From Ruminococcus bromii (GTDB taxonomy: Bacteria; Bacillota; Clostridia; Oscillospirales; Acutalibacteraceae), in NCBI RefSeq assembly GCF_002834235.1, contig NZ_NNBY01000035.1, positions 1 to 64,000 on the forward strand: a DNA stretch of 64,000 nucleotides, written 5' to 3'. The notes under the pieces are model-generated. The model was not told the DNA's origin. It was given only the letters and a program-made list of their open reading frames with translations, and made no database searches. Shown here in pieces: positions 17,422-26,075 of the stretch (position 1 is the stretch's first letter; each line of letters begins with the position of its first letter). Both the position numbers and the translations under genes were made by a program.

Positions 17422-18898
17422 CGGAAGAGTGTATATTGTCGGTGCGGGATGCGGCGATTTTGACCTGATAACAATGCGTGGTGCGGAGTATATCAGACAT
17501 TGCGATGTGCTTGTTTACGACAGCCTTATAGATGTGTCATTGCTCGGTTTTGCACCCGAAACGGCTGAAAAAATCTGCGTTGGAAAGCGTTCGGGCAGAC
17601 ACAGCGAAAAGCAGGAAAATATTAACGAAATCCTTGTTGAAAAGGCGAGAGAGGGTAAAACGGTTGTCCGTCTTAAAGGCGGCGATCCGTTCGTGTTCGG
17701 CAGAGGCGGAGAGGAGATTGAAACCCTCAAAAGTGCCGATGTTCCGTTTGACATTGTACCCGGAATTTCTTCCTCGATTGCCGTTCCCGAACTTGCGGGA
17801 ATCCCTGTTACACACAGAAATCTGAGCCGAAGTGTTCATATAATCACGGGACATACGGCACAGGACACCCTGCCCGAAAATATAAAGAAATGTGCCGAAA
17901 CCGACGGAACGCTTGTCTTTCTTATGGGCTTGAGAAACCTCCCCGACATTGTGGAAAATCTCATTCGTAACGGTAAATCGGAAGATACTCCCGTTGCAGT
18001 TGTGTCAAACGGCGCTTGTGCAAAAAATCAGACCGTGAGGGGAACCCTCTCGACAATCTGCGAAAATGTTAAATCCGCAGAGGTTGTTCCGCCTGCCGTT
18101 ATAGTGGTTGGCGAAACCGCAAAATTTGACTTTGCCCCCACAATTACAAGACCTTTGAAAAATGTTTCCGTTACCGTTACAGGTACGAGAAAGCTCTCCG
18201 ACAAGCTCGGCAAAATGCTCACGCTTTCGGGTGCAAAGGTCAAAAGGCATGACCTTTTAAAGGTGATTGAATATCATGACAACGAAGTTTTTGACAATGC
18301 AATAAACGGTATTGACGGTTACGATTATGTGGTGCTTACAAGTATGAACGGTGCAGAAATTTTTATGAGCCGACTGCGTAAGCTGAAAAAGGATATCCGC
18401 AGTTTTGCAAATGTCAAGTTTGCGGTGATCGGTTCGGGAACAGCGGCTGTACTTGAAAAGTACGGAATTTTTGCCGACTGTATTCCGAATGTCTACACAA
18501 CCCGTGAACTTGGAATTTTGCTTGCAAAAACGGTGAAATCCGATGAAAGGGTGCTGATTCTGCGTGCCGAAAACGGTTCGCCCGAACTCACTCGGATTTT
18601 GGCTGATAACAACATTGATTTTGACGATGTCAAAACCTATGACATTCAGCTTGAGAAAAAGCAGGACAATTCCGTTGTTGATACCGACTTTATCACTTTT
18701 GCGAGTGCGTCGGGTGTGAACACATTTTTTGACGGCGGAGCAATTATTTCCGACAGAACTTCCGTTGTCTGCATAGGTGAAATTACCGCCGAGGCACTTG
18801 AAAGTCACGGCGTAAATTCGTTCAGGATTGCAAAAACGAAGGACACAGACGGAATTTTGAAAACTATAATCAAGGAAGTAACTTTGAAAGAAGGATAA
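17414..18898 (+). CDS. Uroporphyrinogen-III C-methyltransferase / uroporphyrinogen-III synthase fusion
   Basis: A 494-residue two-domain protein. Residues about 1-240 are the SAM-dependent methyltransferase (CobA/SumT), with [39 protein letters not shown] and [17 protein letters not shown]. Residues about 250-490 are the HemD synthase ([35 protein letters not shown]). It cyclises hydroxymethylbilane and methylates the product to precorrin-2, channelling flux to siroheme. The start is a TTG overlapping hemC by 8 bp, which implies translational coupling. The fusion is common in Firmicutes siroheme/cobalamin clusters. Confidence 0.93.
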   Translation: MSNGRVYIVGAGCGDFDLITMRGAEYIRHCDVLVYDSLIDVSLLGFAPETAEKICVGKRSGRHSEKQENINEILVEKAREGKTVVRLKGGDPFVFGRGGEEIETLKSADVPFDIVPGISSSIAVPELAGIPVTHRNLSRSVHIITGHTAQDTLPENIKKCAETDGTLVFLMGLRNLPDIVENLIRNGKSEDTPVAVVSNGACAKNQTVRGTLSTICENVKSAEVVPPAVIVVGETAKFDFAPTITRPLKNVSVTVTGTRKLSDKLGKMLTLSGAKVKRHDLLKVIEYHDNEVFDNAINGIDGYDYVVLTSMNGAEIFMSRLRKLKKDIRSFANVKFAVIGSGTAAVLEKYGIFADCIPNVYTTRELGILLAKTVKSDERVLILRAENGSPELTRILADNNIDFDDVKTYDIQLEKKQDNSVVDTDFITFASASGVNTFFDGGAIISDRTSVVCIGEITAEALESHGVNSFRIAKTKDTDGILKTIIKEVTLKEG

Positions 18899-18902
18899 AT
18901 AT

Positions 18903-19874
18903 ATGAGAAGATTCAGAAGATTAAGAGCAGGCGAACAGATTCGCAGTCTTGTTCGTGAAACAAGAATTGACAAGGGCGATTTGATTTACCCGATTTTTAT
19001 TGCAGAGGGTGAAAATATTAAAAAGCCTGTTGATTCAATGCCGAATGTCTACCAATATTCGCTTGACAGAGCAGACGAGATTCTTAAAGAAATTGAAAAC
19101 AGCGGCATTGCAGGACTTCTTATTTTCGGAATTCCAAAGCACAAAGACGAGCTTGCAACGTCAGCCTATGACGATAACGGTGTAACTCAGAACGCAATCA
19201 GATACATAAAGAAAAATTATCCGTCACTCCTTATTATTGCCGATGTCTGTCTTTGTGAATACACAAGTCACGGTCATTGCGGTGTTGTTTGCGGTCACGA
19301 AATTCTCAATGACGAAACACTTCCGCTCCTCTCTAAAATGGCTGTCAGTCTTGCAAAAGCAGGTGCGAATATCATCGCTCCTTCGGATATGATGGACGGC
19401 AGAGTGTCTGCAATCAGAAACGCACTTGACGAAAACGGACTTATCAACACTCCGATTATGTCATACAGTGCAAAATTTGCCTCAGGCTACTATTCGCCGT
19501 TCCGTGACGCCGCAGAATCTGCCCCCGAATTTGGCGACAGAAAAAGCTATCAGATGGATTACGCAAACGGCAAAGAGGCTCTGCGTGAAATTGCAGACGA
19601 TATTGACGAGGGTGCGGATATGGTTATGGTCAAGCCTGCACTTGCATATCTCGATATCGTAAAAGCCGCAAGCGAACGCTTTGACCTTCCGCTTGTTGCA
19701 TATAATGTAAGCGGTGAATATGCAATGGTCAAGGCGGCTGCCGAAAAAGGCTGGATTGACGAAAAGAAAATTGTGTGCGAAAATATGATTGCAATCAAGA
19801 GGGCGGGTGCGGATATCATAATCACATACCACGCACTTGATGTTGCAAAATGGATTGACGAATTTTACAAATAG
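18903..19874 (+). CDS. hemB: Porphobilinogen synthase (delta-aminolevulinate dehydratase)
   Basis: A 323-residue cytosolic enzyme condensing two aminolevulinate molecules. Catalytic Lys residues lie in [18 protein letters not shown] and [27 protein letters not shown] carries the Cys residues that bind catalytic zinc in zinc-dependent forms. [11 protein letters not shown] is also conserved. The gene order places hemB after the fusion gene and before hemL in one operon. Confidence 0.94.
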   Translation: MRRFRRLRAGEQIRSLVRETRIDKGDLIYPIFIAEGENIKKPVDSMPNVYQYSLDRADEILKEIENSGIAGLLIFGIPKHKDELATSAYDDNGVTQNAIRYIKKNYPSLLIIADVCLCEYTSHGHCGVVCGHEILNDETLPLLSKMAVSLAKAGANIIAPSDMMDGRVSAIRNALDENGLINTPIMSYSAKFASGYYSPFRDAAESAPEFGDRKSYQMDYANGKEALREIADDIDEGADMVMVKPALAYLDIVKAASERFDLPLVAYNVSGEYAMVKAAAEKGWIDEKKIVCENMIAIKRAGADIIITYHALDVAKWIDEFYK

Positions 19875-19886
19875 GGAAGTGCTTTT

Positions 19887-21149
19887 ATGAATACAACTCA
19901 AAGCGAAAAGCTATACGCACAGGCGCTTGACTTTATGCCCGGCGGTGTGAACAGTCCTGTCCGTGCGTGCCGTTCGGTCGGAAGAACTCCGCTTTTTATC
20001 GACCGTGCAGAGGGTTCAAAAATTTATGATGTTGACGGAAACGAGTTTATCGACTATATCTGCTCATGGGGACCGAATATCCTCGGTCACAAACAGCCTG
20101 ATGTTATCAAGGCCGTGACTTCTGCCTGTCAGAACGGACTTACATTCGGTGCGTGCCACAGCGGAGAAATTGAACTTGCCGAGCTTATCCGCAAAAATAT
20201 GCCGTCAATTGAAATGCTCCGACTTGTAAATTCAGGCACAGAGGCAGTTATGAGTGCAATTCGTGCCGCAAGAGGCTTTACAAAAAGGGATAAAATCGTA
20301 AAATTCGAGGGCTGTTACCACGGCCATTCCGACGGCTTGCTTGTAAAGGGCGGTTCGGGACTTCTGACAAATTCAATTCCGAACAGCGCAGGTGTGCCGA
20401 AAGGCTACACAGACACAACTCTGCTTGCAAAGTATAACAATGAAGAATCCGTGCAACAGCTTTTTGATAACTGCGGTGATGAAATTGCCTGTGTAATCGT
20501 TGAGCCTTGTGCCGCAAATATGGGTGTTGTTCCGCCCAAAAAAGGATTTTTAAAATTCTTGCGTGAAATCACGGAAAAGCATGATTCACTTCTTATTTTT
20601 GATGAAGTAATCACAGGCTTCAGACTTTCACTCGGCGGTGCTCAAAAGCTTTACGGAGTAAAACCCGACCTTACAACCCTCGGAAAAATTGTCGGCGGCG
20701 GAATGCCGCTTGCGGTTTACGGAGGGCGAAAAGAGATTATGGAGTGTGTTGCTCCTCTCGGTTCTGTTTATCAGGCAGGCACACTTTCGGGAAATCCGGT
20801 AGCGGTAAGTGCAGGAATTGCAACGCTTAAAATTCTTGAAAAAAATAAAGATTCGATATATCCCGAGCTTGAACGCAAGTCTGCAAAGATTGAAAATGCA
20901 ATGAAGAACGCAGGACTTAATGTGAACCGTGTGGGTTCGATTATGACGGCATTTTTTACCGACAAAAAGGTTGTTGACTATGACACGGCAACCACAGCCG
21001 ACACAAAGAGATATGCCGAGTATTACAATCATCTGCTTGAAAACGGAATCTATGCCGCACCGTCACAGTTTGAGGCGATGTTTGTTTCATTTGCACACAC
21101 GGAAGATGACATTGAAAAAACCTGTCAGGTTATTGAAAGCTTTAAATAA
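19887..21149 (+). CDS. hemL: Glutamate-1-semialdehyde 2,1-aminomutase
   Basis: A 420-residue PLP enzyme (class III aminotransferase fold) that converts glutamate-1-semialdehyde to 5-aminolevulinate. MPGGVNSPVRACRSVG, NSGTEAVMSAIRAARGFT, FDEVITGFR and TLGKIVGGGMPLAVYGG (PLP-binding Lys) are diagnostic. It completes the route from Glu-tRNA to precorrin-2. No hemE, hemH or cobalamin genes follow, so the operon appears dedicated to siroheme. A strong terminator lies 20 bp downstream. Confidence 0.94.
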   Translation: MNTTQSEKLYAQALDFMPGGVNSPVRACRSVGRTPLFIDRAEGSKIYDVDGNEFIDYICSWGPNILGHKQPDVIKAVTSACQNGLTFGACHSGEIELAELIRKNMPSIEMLRLVNSGTEAVMSAIRAARGFTKRDKIVKFEGCYHGHSDGLLVKGGSGLLTNSIPNSAGVPKGYTDTTLLAKYNNEESVQQLFDNCGDEIACVIVEPCAANMGVVPPKKGFLKFLREITEKHDSLLIFDEVITGFRLSLGGAQKLYGVKPDLTTLGKIVGGGMPLAVYGGRKEIMECVAPLGSVYQAGTLSGNPVAVSAGIATLKILEKNKDSIYPELERKSAKIENAMKNAGLNVNRVGSIMTAFFTDKKVVDYDTATTADTKRYAEYYNHLLENGIYAAPSQFEAMFVSFAHTEDDIEKTCQVIESFK

Positions 21150-21166
21150 AATCCGATAAAAACAAG

Positions 21167-21206
21167 AAAAGCCACCGACATAAAAATCGGTGGCTTTTTG
21201 TTTTTA
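21167..21206. terminator. Terminator between the siroheme operon and the Rrf2 gene
   Basis: AAAAGCCACCGA and TCGGTGGCTTTTT form a stem around a short A-rich loop, followed by TTGTTTTT. Both convergent units can use it. Confidence 0.88.
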
Positions 21207-21211
21207 ATCTA

Positions 21212-21664
21212 TCAGATGTAGTACATCGGAATGTTGTGTTCAATTTCATTGTTTTTGATATACTCATCGCAAAGCTGTGCAAGTGTAATGCTTTCGGCAT
21301 ATTCCTGAAGATATGACGACATCTTCGACCAAAGACTGTTGTCGATAAGTCTTATCATAACATCATCATCGCCCCGAGTGTTAAAATAAACATTGCTCAG
21401 AACATTTGCGTCAAGTGCGTTTATGATATCCTTGAATGTAATCTCTTTAAGGTTTTTTGCAATAACATAACCGCCGTTTGAACCCTTCTGACCTCGCACA
21501 AGTCCTGCCGAGCTGAGTGACGAGAGAATCTGTTCAAGATACTTTTTAGATATATTTTGCCGTTTGGCAATTTCGGGAGTTGTTACCGCATTGCCGTTTA
21601 GTGAGTGTGACGCAATGTCAATAACAGCGATGATTCCGAATTCCACCTTTGTTGAAATCTTCAA
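21212..21664 (-). CDS. Rrf2-family transcriptional regulator (CymR/IscR-like)
   Basis: A 150-residue winged-helix regulator. The N-terminal block MKISTKVEFGIIAVIDIA and the recognition region ISKKYLEQILSSLSSAGLVRGQKGSNGGY are diagnostic of Rrf2 proteins. The three Cys that bind Fe-S in IscR are missing (only one Cys, near the C-terminus), as in CymR, the Firmicutes repressor of cysteine metabolism. Divergence from the sulfate assimilation operon suggests it controls that operon. The start is placed at TTG 21664, 9 bp after AAAGGAG; the upstream in-frame ATG at 21673 abuts that ribosome site. Confidence 0.85.
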   Translation of the reverse strand: MKISTKVEFGIIAVIDIASHSLNGNAVTTPEIAKRQNISKKYLEQILSSLSSAGLVRGQKGSNGGYVIAKNLKEITFKDIINALDANVLSNVYFNTRGDDDVMIRLIDNSLWSKMSSYLQEYAESITLAQLCDEYIKNNEIEHNIPMYYI

Positions 21665-21836
21665 TTTTAGCATCTCCTTTCCGTGCGTTTTGTTTGCTGA
21701 AAGAGTATATAATAATGGTAACAGTTTTTAATTTAAAAATCAATACCTACTAAACAAATATGCATTGTAGGAAATAATGGAATTACGGCAAATTTTAAAG
21801 AAAAATTGTGCAAGAAGTAAAATCTTACAAAACCTA

Positions 21837-21912
21837 TTGAAATACTATGATTAATGGAGTATAATCTACCTATATCAATCGAAGCCGTCAGAAAAATTCT
21901 TACGACGGTCTT
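21837..21912 (+). promoter_or_regulatory. Promoter and leader hairpin of the sulfate assimilation operon
   Basis: TTGAAA (21837-21842), 17-bp spacer, TATAAT (21860-21865). A hairpin GCCGTC/GACGGT (21884-21889 with 21904-21909) lies in the leader. TACCTACTAAAC at 21744-21755 and CTACCTATATC just after the -10 are candidate Rrf2 operators, because related sequence (GTTTAGTGGTA) follows promoter P1 of the siroheme operon. Confidence 0.6.
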
Positions 21913-21931
21913 ACACAAAAGGGTTGGTTGT

Positions 21932-21952
21932 ATGAAATTAAGGGGTTGGTGA
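21932..21952 (+). CDS. Six-codon upstream ORF overlapping the next ribosome site
   Basis: ATG AAA TTA AGG GGT TGG TGA (peptide MKLRGW) follows AAAGGG by 8 bp. It contains the AAGGGG that serves as ribosome site for the next gene at 21957. Translation of this mini-ORF would control access to that site. It may be chance; recorded because of its position. Confidence 0.3.
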   Translation: MKLRGW

Positions 21953-21956
21953 TATT

Positions 21957-23204
21957 ATGGAGTTTAACACCGCATTACTTCACAAGGGGTTTAACGGTGA
22001 AAAGGTTTTTGGCTCAACCTTAACTCCCATTTATCAGGTCAGTGCATTTTCGCACAGCTCTGCCGAACAGCTTGAAAAGGTGTTCAACAACAGAGCTCCC
22101 GGCTACGCCTACTCTCGAATAGGCAATCCCACGGTAACATCTTTTGAGAACAGAATTGCTTCCATTGAAAACGGTGTCGGTGCGGTTGCGTGTTCGTCAG
22201 GTATGGCAGCCGTTACGATGGCACTCCTGAATATTCTTGAATCAGGTGATGAGGTAATAGCAAGCGCAGGCCTTTTTGGCGGAACAATTGATTTGTTTGG
22301 AGATCTTGAGCCTTTCGGAATTGTTACACGATATGTCAACAAGGTGACAGCCGAGGAGATTGAACCGCTCATAAACGAAAAAACAAAAGCAGTCTTTGCC
22401 GAGCTTATCGGCAATCCCGGACTTGAAATTGCCAATCTTGACGCTGTATCAGAGCTCGTTCATTCACACGGTGTTCCGCTCATTATCGACAGCACAACGG
22501 CAACTCCGTATCTTATTCAGCCGTTTGAACACGGTGCGGACATCGTTGTTCATTCCTCGTCAAAGTACATTAACGGCGGCGGAAATTCAATCAGCGGAAT
22601 AATTGTTGACAGCGGCAATTTTGAATGGAATACGGAAAGATACAAAGGTCTTGCAGAGTACAAAAAATTCGGTCGGCTTGCGTATGTTGCAAAGCTGAGA
22701 AACGGTATCTGGCGAAACATAGGCTGTTGTCTTGCACCGTTTAATGCTTTTATGAACTCTGTCGGACTTGAAACACTCGGACTTCGTATGGAGCGTCTTT
22801 GTTACAACGCTCTTGAGCTTGCAAAGTTCTTTGAAACACAGGACGGAATCGAGGTCAACTATCCCGCTCTTGAAGCTTCTCCTTATTACAGCCTTTGTCA
22901 AAAGCTGTTGAAGGGAAAAGGCGGTGCAATCCTCACAATCAGGGCAGGAAGTAAAGAAAGAGCGTTTAAGCTTATCAACAATTTGAAGTATGCAACAAAT
23001 GCAACAAATATAGGCGACACAAGAACACTTGTAATTCATCCGTCAAGCACAATTTACGCTCACGGAACAGAAGAACAAAAAAGAAACGCAGGCGTGTTTG
23101 ATGACACAATAAGAATCAGCGTCGGCATTGAGGATATTGAGGATTTAAAGTCTGACTTCAAACAGGCTGTAGACAGTATAAATGTGAATGAATCGGAGGA
23201 GTAA
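21957..23204 (+). CDS. metY: O-acetylhomoserine sulfhydrylase (MetY-like, PLP)
   Basis: A 415-residue Cys/Met-metabolism PLP enzyme. YAYSRIGNPTVTSFENRIASIE, ACSSGMAAVTMALLNIL, ELIGNPGLEIANLD and IVVHSSSKYINGGGNSISGII (PLP Lys) match the MetY/cystathionine-gamma-synthase family. It would replace the acetyl group of O-acetylhomoserine with sulfur to give homocysteine. It opens an operon containing sulfite reductase and a ThiS/ThiF/JAMM trio, so its sulfur donor may be a protein thiocarboxylate rather than free sulfide, as described for Wolinella. That link is inference from gene content. Confidence 0.87.
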   Translation: MEFNTALLHKGFNGEKVFGSTLTPIYQVSAFSHSSAEQLEKVFNNRAPGYAYSRIGNPTVTSFENRIASIENGVGAVACSSGMAAVTMALLNILESGDEVIASAGLFGGTIDLFGDLEPFGIVTRYVNKVTAEEIEPLINEKTKAVFAELIGNPGLEIANLDAVSELVHSHGVPLIIDSTTATPYLIQPFEHGADIVVHSSSKYINGGGNSISGIIVDSGNFEWNTERYKGLAEYKKFGRLAYVAKLRNGIWRNIGCCLAPFNAFMNSVGLETLGLRMERLCYNALELAKFFETQDGIEVNYPALEASPYYSLCQKLLKGKGGAILTIRAGSKERAFKLINNLKYATNATNIGDTRTLVIHPSSTIYAHGTEEQKRNAGVFDDTIRISVGIEDIEDLKSDFKQAVDSINVNESEE

Positions 23205-23209
23205 GAGAA

Positions 23210-24070
23210 ATGGCAGTTGATTATGCTACGCTTAAAAAGGGCGGCTTTATGCGTCAAAAACAGAAAAATAATTTTTCGCTCAGGCTCAGAGTTGTAGGCG
23301 GCAACCTCACAGCTAAACAGCTTGCGAAAATTGCCGAGGTTTCGGAAAACTACGGTGACGGTTATGTTCACCTCACATCAAGACAAAGTGTTGAAATTCC
23401 TTTTGTAAAGCTTGATGATGTTGAGGCAGTTAAGGATGCACTTGCCGAGGGCGATGTTGAGCCGGGCGTTTGCGGCCCGAGAGTAAGAACAATTACAGCC
23501 TGTCAGGGTGAGGCAATCTGTCCCAGCGGTTGTATTGATACATACGCTCTTGCAAAGGAGCTTGACGACAGATATTTTGCAAAGGAACTTCCGCACAAGT
23601 TCAAGTTCGGTATAACAGGCTGTCAGAACAACTGCCTTAAAGCCGAGGAAAACGATGTCGGTATCAAGGGCGGAATCAAGGTTTCATGGAAAGAGGACGC
23701 TTGTATCGGCTGCGGAGTCTGCGTAAAGGCCTGCCGTCAGGGTGCAATCACTCTTGAGGACGGGAAAATTTCCGTTGACAATTCAAAGTGTAACTACTGC
23801 GGCAGATGCTTCAAGGCTTGCCCAACAGATGCGTGGGACACAATTCACGGCTACATTGTTTCATTCGGCGGACTTTTCGGCAACTCAATCAAGAAGGGCG
23901 AAACAATTATTCCGTTTATCGAAAATAAAGAAAAACTTATGGAAATCTGTGATGCCGCTCTTAACTTCTTTGCAGAAAACGCAAAGCCGAGCGAACGATT
24001 TAAGTTTACAATCGACAGAGTAGGCAGAGAAAAATTTGAACAGAGAATTTTGGAGGTTTACAATGGCTGA
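23210..24070 (+). CDS. Small siroheme sulfite reductase with two ferredoxin clusters
   Basis: A 286-residue single-subunit nitrite/sulfite-reductase-type protein. An N-terminal ferredoxin-like half domain (VHLTSRQSVEIPF) precedes the siroheme/4Fe-4S ligands Cys98-x5-Cys104 and Cys138-x3-Cys142. A 2x[4Fe-4S] ferredoxin insert follows, with Cys165, 168, 171, 175 and Cys194, 197, 200, 204. It should reduce sulfite to sulfide by six electrons in the cytoplasm. It is far shorter than CysI or DsrA and resembles the small assimilatory siroheme reductases of anaerobes. The siroheme operon just upstream supplies its cofactor. Confidence 0.87.
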   Translation: MAVDYATLKKGGFMRQKQKNNFSLRLRVVGGNLTAKQLAKIAEVSENYGDGYVHLTSRQSVEIPFVKLDDVEAVKDALAEGDVEPGVCGPRVRTITACQGEAICPSGCIDTYALAKELDDRYFAKELPHKFKFGITGCQNNCLKAEENDVGIKGGIKVSWKEDACIGCGVCVKACRQGAITLEDGKISVDNSKCNYCGRCFKACPTDAWDTIHGYIVSFGGLFGNSIKKGETIIPFIENKEKLMEICDAALNFFAENAKPSERFKFTIDRVGREKFEQRILEVYNG

Positions 24071-24308
24071 TTTTGTAATTGACGATACAGTAGATATTAC
24101 CGATGTGGTATGCCCGACAACTTTTGTAAAGGCAAAGGTTGCCCTTGAAGAACTTGACGAAGGTCAGATCCTTTCAATCAAGATGAATGACGGCGAGCCT
24201 GTTCAGAATGTTCCGAGAAGTATCAAGGAAGAGGGACACAAAATTCTCAAGCTTATTGACAACGAGGACGGCACATATGACCTGATTGTTGAAAAGGTTG
24301 GTGATTAA
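24063..24308 (+). CDS. TusA-family sulfur carrier
   Basis: An 81-residue protein. DVVCPTTFVKAK contains the C-P-x-x-x-x-x-K motif of TusA/SirA, whose Cys (residue 17) carries a persulfide. It starts at ATG 24063, overlapping the sulfite reductase by 8 bp, after a GGAGG site. In this operon it is placed to hand sulfur from the reductase towards the ThiS-like carrier or another acceptor. The partner is not determinable from sequence. Confidence 0.85.
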   Translation: MADFVIDDTVDITDVVCPTTFVKAKVALEELDEGQILSIKMNDGEPVQNVPRSIKEEGHKILKLIDNEDGTYDLIVEKVGD

Positions 24309-24632
24309 ATGCCGCAGAGAGTAAGCAAAGACAATTTTCAGAGCGAAGTTCTTTCAGCCGATACACTCGTGCTTGCGGATTTTTATTCCGACAGCTGTAT
24401 CCCTTGCAAAAGACTTTCACCCGTACTCTTTGAGCTTGAAAAAGAGTATGAGGGCAAGCTGAAAATTGCAAAGATAAATGTTAATTTTGATTCCGAGCTT
24501 GCATCGGAATATGAAGTACAGGCGGCACCCACACTCGTTTTTTTTAAAAACGGTGAAGAGAAAGAAAGACTCAGAGGTGCGGTCAAAAAATCAGAAATAA
24601 TCGAAGTGACAGAAAAACTTATTAAGGAGTAA
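24309..24632 (+). CDS. Thioredoxin-family protein
   Basis: A 107-residue thioredoxin fold with active site DSCIPCK (Cys30 and Cys33), an atypical C-I-P-C in place of W-C-G-P-C. The cis-Pro loop is AAPTLVFFKNGE. It probably serves as a dedicated reductant within the sulfur operon, perhaps with the thioredoxin-reductase-like protein encoded four genes downstream. It directly abuts the TusA gene. Confidence 0.87.
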   Translation: MPQRVSKDNFQSEVLSADTLVLADFYSDSCIPCKRLSPVLFELEKEYEGKLKIAKINVNFDSELASEYEVQAAPTLVFFKNGEEKERLRGAVKKSEIIEVTEKLIKE

Positions 24633-24637
24633 TCGTT

Positions 24638-24844
24638 ATGACAATCACAGTTGCAGGAAACAAAAAGGAAGTTGCAGACAATCTTACGGTAGCACAGCTC
24701 ATTATTGACGAGAATGTTGAAACCCCCGAGTATGTAACCGTTACAATCAATGACGAATTTGTTAAGAGCGGTACATTTGAAGAAACAACCTTAAAGGACG
24801 GCGATGTTGTAGAGTTTCTTTACTTTATGGGAGGCGGTCAGTAA
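24638..24844 (+). CDS. ThiS/MoaD-like sulfur-carrier protein (HcyS-like) with a masked tail
   Basis: A 68-residue beta-grasp protein. VAGNKKEVADNLTVAQLI opens the ThiS fold and LKDGDVVEFLYFMGGGQ closes it. Active carriers end in Gly-Gly; here one Gln follows Gly67, so the tail must be trimmed before adenylation. A JAMM protease and a ThiF-like enzyme follow immediately, the same trio as HcyS/HcyD/HcyF and CysO/Mec+. The mature thiocarboxylate would donate sulfur to homocysteine synthesis. Neighbouring genes argue against a role in thiamine or molybdopterin synthesis. Confidence 0.85.
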   Translation: MTITVAGNKKEVADNLTVAQLIIDENVETPEYVTVTINDEFVKSGTFEETTLKDGDVVEFLYFMGGGQ

Positions 24845-25656
24845 TGGCATTTTCAAACGAACAGCTTGAAAGATATTCAAGACACATTATTCTTAAAGAG
24901 GTTGGCGCAAAGGGACAGAAAAAGCTCCTTAATGCAAAGGTTCTCATTATCGGTGCAGGCGGACTCGGCGCTCCTGCCGCAATGTATCTTGCCGCCGCAG
25001 GTGTAGGTACAATCGGAATTGCAGATGCAGACGAGGTTGATCTCTCAAATCTTCAAAGACAGATTATCCACTCAACACAGGATATCGGCAAGCCGAAGGT
25101 TGAGTCGGCAAAGGAAACAATGGAGGCTATCAACCCCGATGTTACCGTAAAGACATACCACACATTTGTTACAAGCGAAAACATACTTGACCTTGTAAAG
25201 GAGTATGACTTCATCATTGACGGTACGGATAACTTTCCGGCAAAGTTCCTTATCAACGATGCCTGTGTAATGGCTAAAAAGCCTTTCTCACACGCCGGAA
25301 TCATCAGATTTAAAGGTCAGCTTATGACCTATGTGCCGGGTGAAGGTCCTTGTTACCGTTGTGTATTCAAGAACCCTCCGCCAAAGGACGCAGTTCCAAC
25401 CTGTAAGCAGGCAGGTGTTATCGGTGCAATGGGCGGTGTAATCGGCAGCCTACAGGCAATGGAAGCAATCAAGTACATCATCGGTCAGGGCGAGTTGCTC
25501 ACGGGCTATCTTCTTACATATGACGCACTCAAAATGGAATTTCGCAAGGTAAAACTTCCGAGTGACACACACAATTGCGCAGTCTGCGGTGACCACCCGA
25601 CAATCACAGAGCTTATCGACTACGAACAGGCAGAATGTGACGGTGTTCATTTATGA
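24844..25656 (+). CDS. ThiF/MoeB-family adenylyltransferase (HcyF-like)
   Basis: A 270-residue E1-like enzyme. IIGAGGLGAPAAMYLAAAGVG is the ATP-binding motif, LQRQIIH contains the conserved Arg, DGTDNFPAKFLINDAC is the catalytic/metal loop, and CYRCVF together with CAVCGD supply the four zinc Cys. It should adenylate the C-terminal glycine of the ThiS-like protein encoded one base upstream. There is no rhodanese domain, so sulfur must come from another donor, for which TusA or sulfide is available. It overlaps the JAMM gene by 4 bp. Confidence 0.9.
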   Translation: MAFSNEQLERYSRHIILKEVGAKGQKKLLNAKVLIIGAGGLGAPAAMYLAAAGVGTIGIADADEVDLSNLQRQIIHSTQDIGKPKVESAKETMEAINPDVTVKTYHTFVTSENILDLVKEYDFIIDGTDNFPAKFLINDACVMAKKPFSHAGIIRFKGQLMTYVPGEGPCYRCVFKNPPPKDAVPTCKQAGVIGAMGGVIGSLQAMEAIKYIIGQGELLTGYLLTYDALKMEFRKVKLPSDTHNCAVCGDHPTITELIDYEQAECDGVHL

Positions 25657-26063
25657 TAAAACTTACAAAAAGTGACTTTGAAAAAATACTTGCTCACGCT
25701 GTAAAGGAGCTTCCCGATGAGGCTTGCGGTCTTATTGCAGGAACGGTTGAGGGCGGTGACAAGGAGATTAAAAAGGTTTATCTACTTACAAATATCGACC
25801 ACTCAAACGAACATTTTTCGCTTGATCCAAAGGAACAGCTTGAGGCAATCAAAGATATGAGAAAGAACGGATTTGTTCCTCTCGGCAACTGGCATTCACA
25901 TCCCGAATCGCCGTCAAGACCGTCTGAAGAGGACAAAAGACTTGCCTTTGACAGCAAGGCAAGCTATATGATTCTTTCGCTTATGGACAGAGAAAACCCC
26001 GTTCTCAATTCATTCAAAATTACGGGAGATACAGCGGAAAAGGAAGAGCTTGTTATAGAGTAA
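25653..26063 (+). CDS. JAMM/MPN+ metalloprotease (Mec+/HcyD-like)
   Basis: A 136-residue zinc protease. The JAMM motif is complete: Glu23 in DEACGLIAG, His81-Ser-His83-Pro and Ser91-x2-Asp94 in WHSHPESPSRPSEED. Relatives Mec+ and HcyD cleave residues from the C-terminus of CysO/HcyS-type carriers. The carrier encoded upstream ends Gly-Gly-Gly-Gln, so removal of the Gln is the expected reaction. Confidence 0.9.
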   Translation: MIKLTKSDFEKILAHAVKELPDEACGLIAGTVEGGDKEIKKVYLLTNIDHSNEHFSLDPKEQLEAIKDMRKNGFVPLGNWHSHPESPSRPSEEDKRLAFDSKASYMILSLMDRENPVLNSFKITGDTAEKEELVIE

Positions 26064-26075
26064 AGGAGGGAGATT

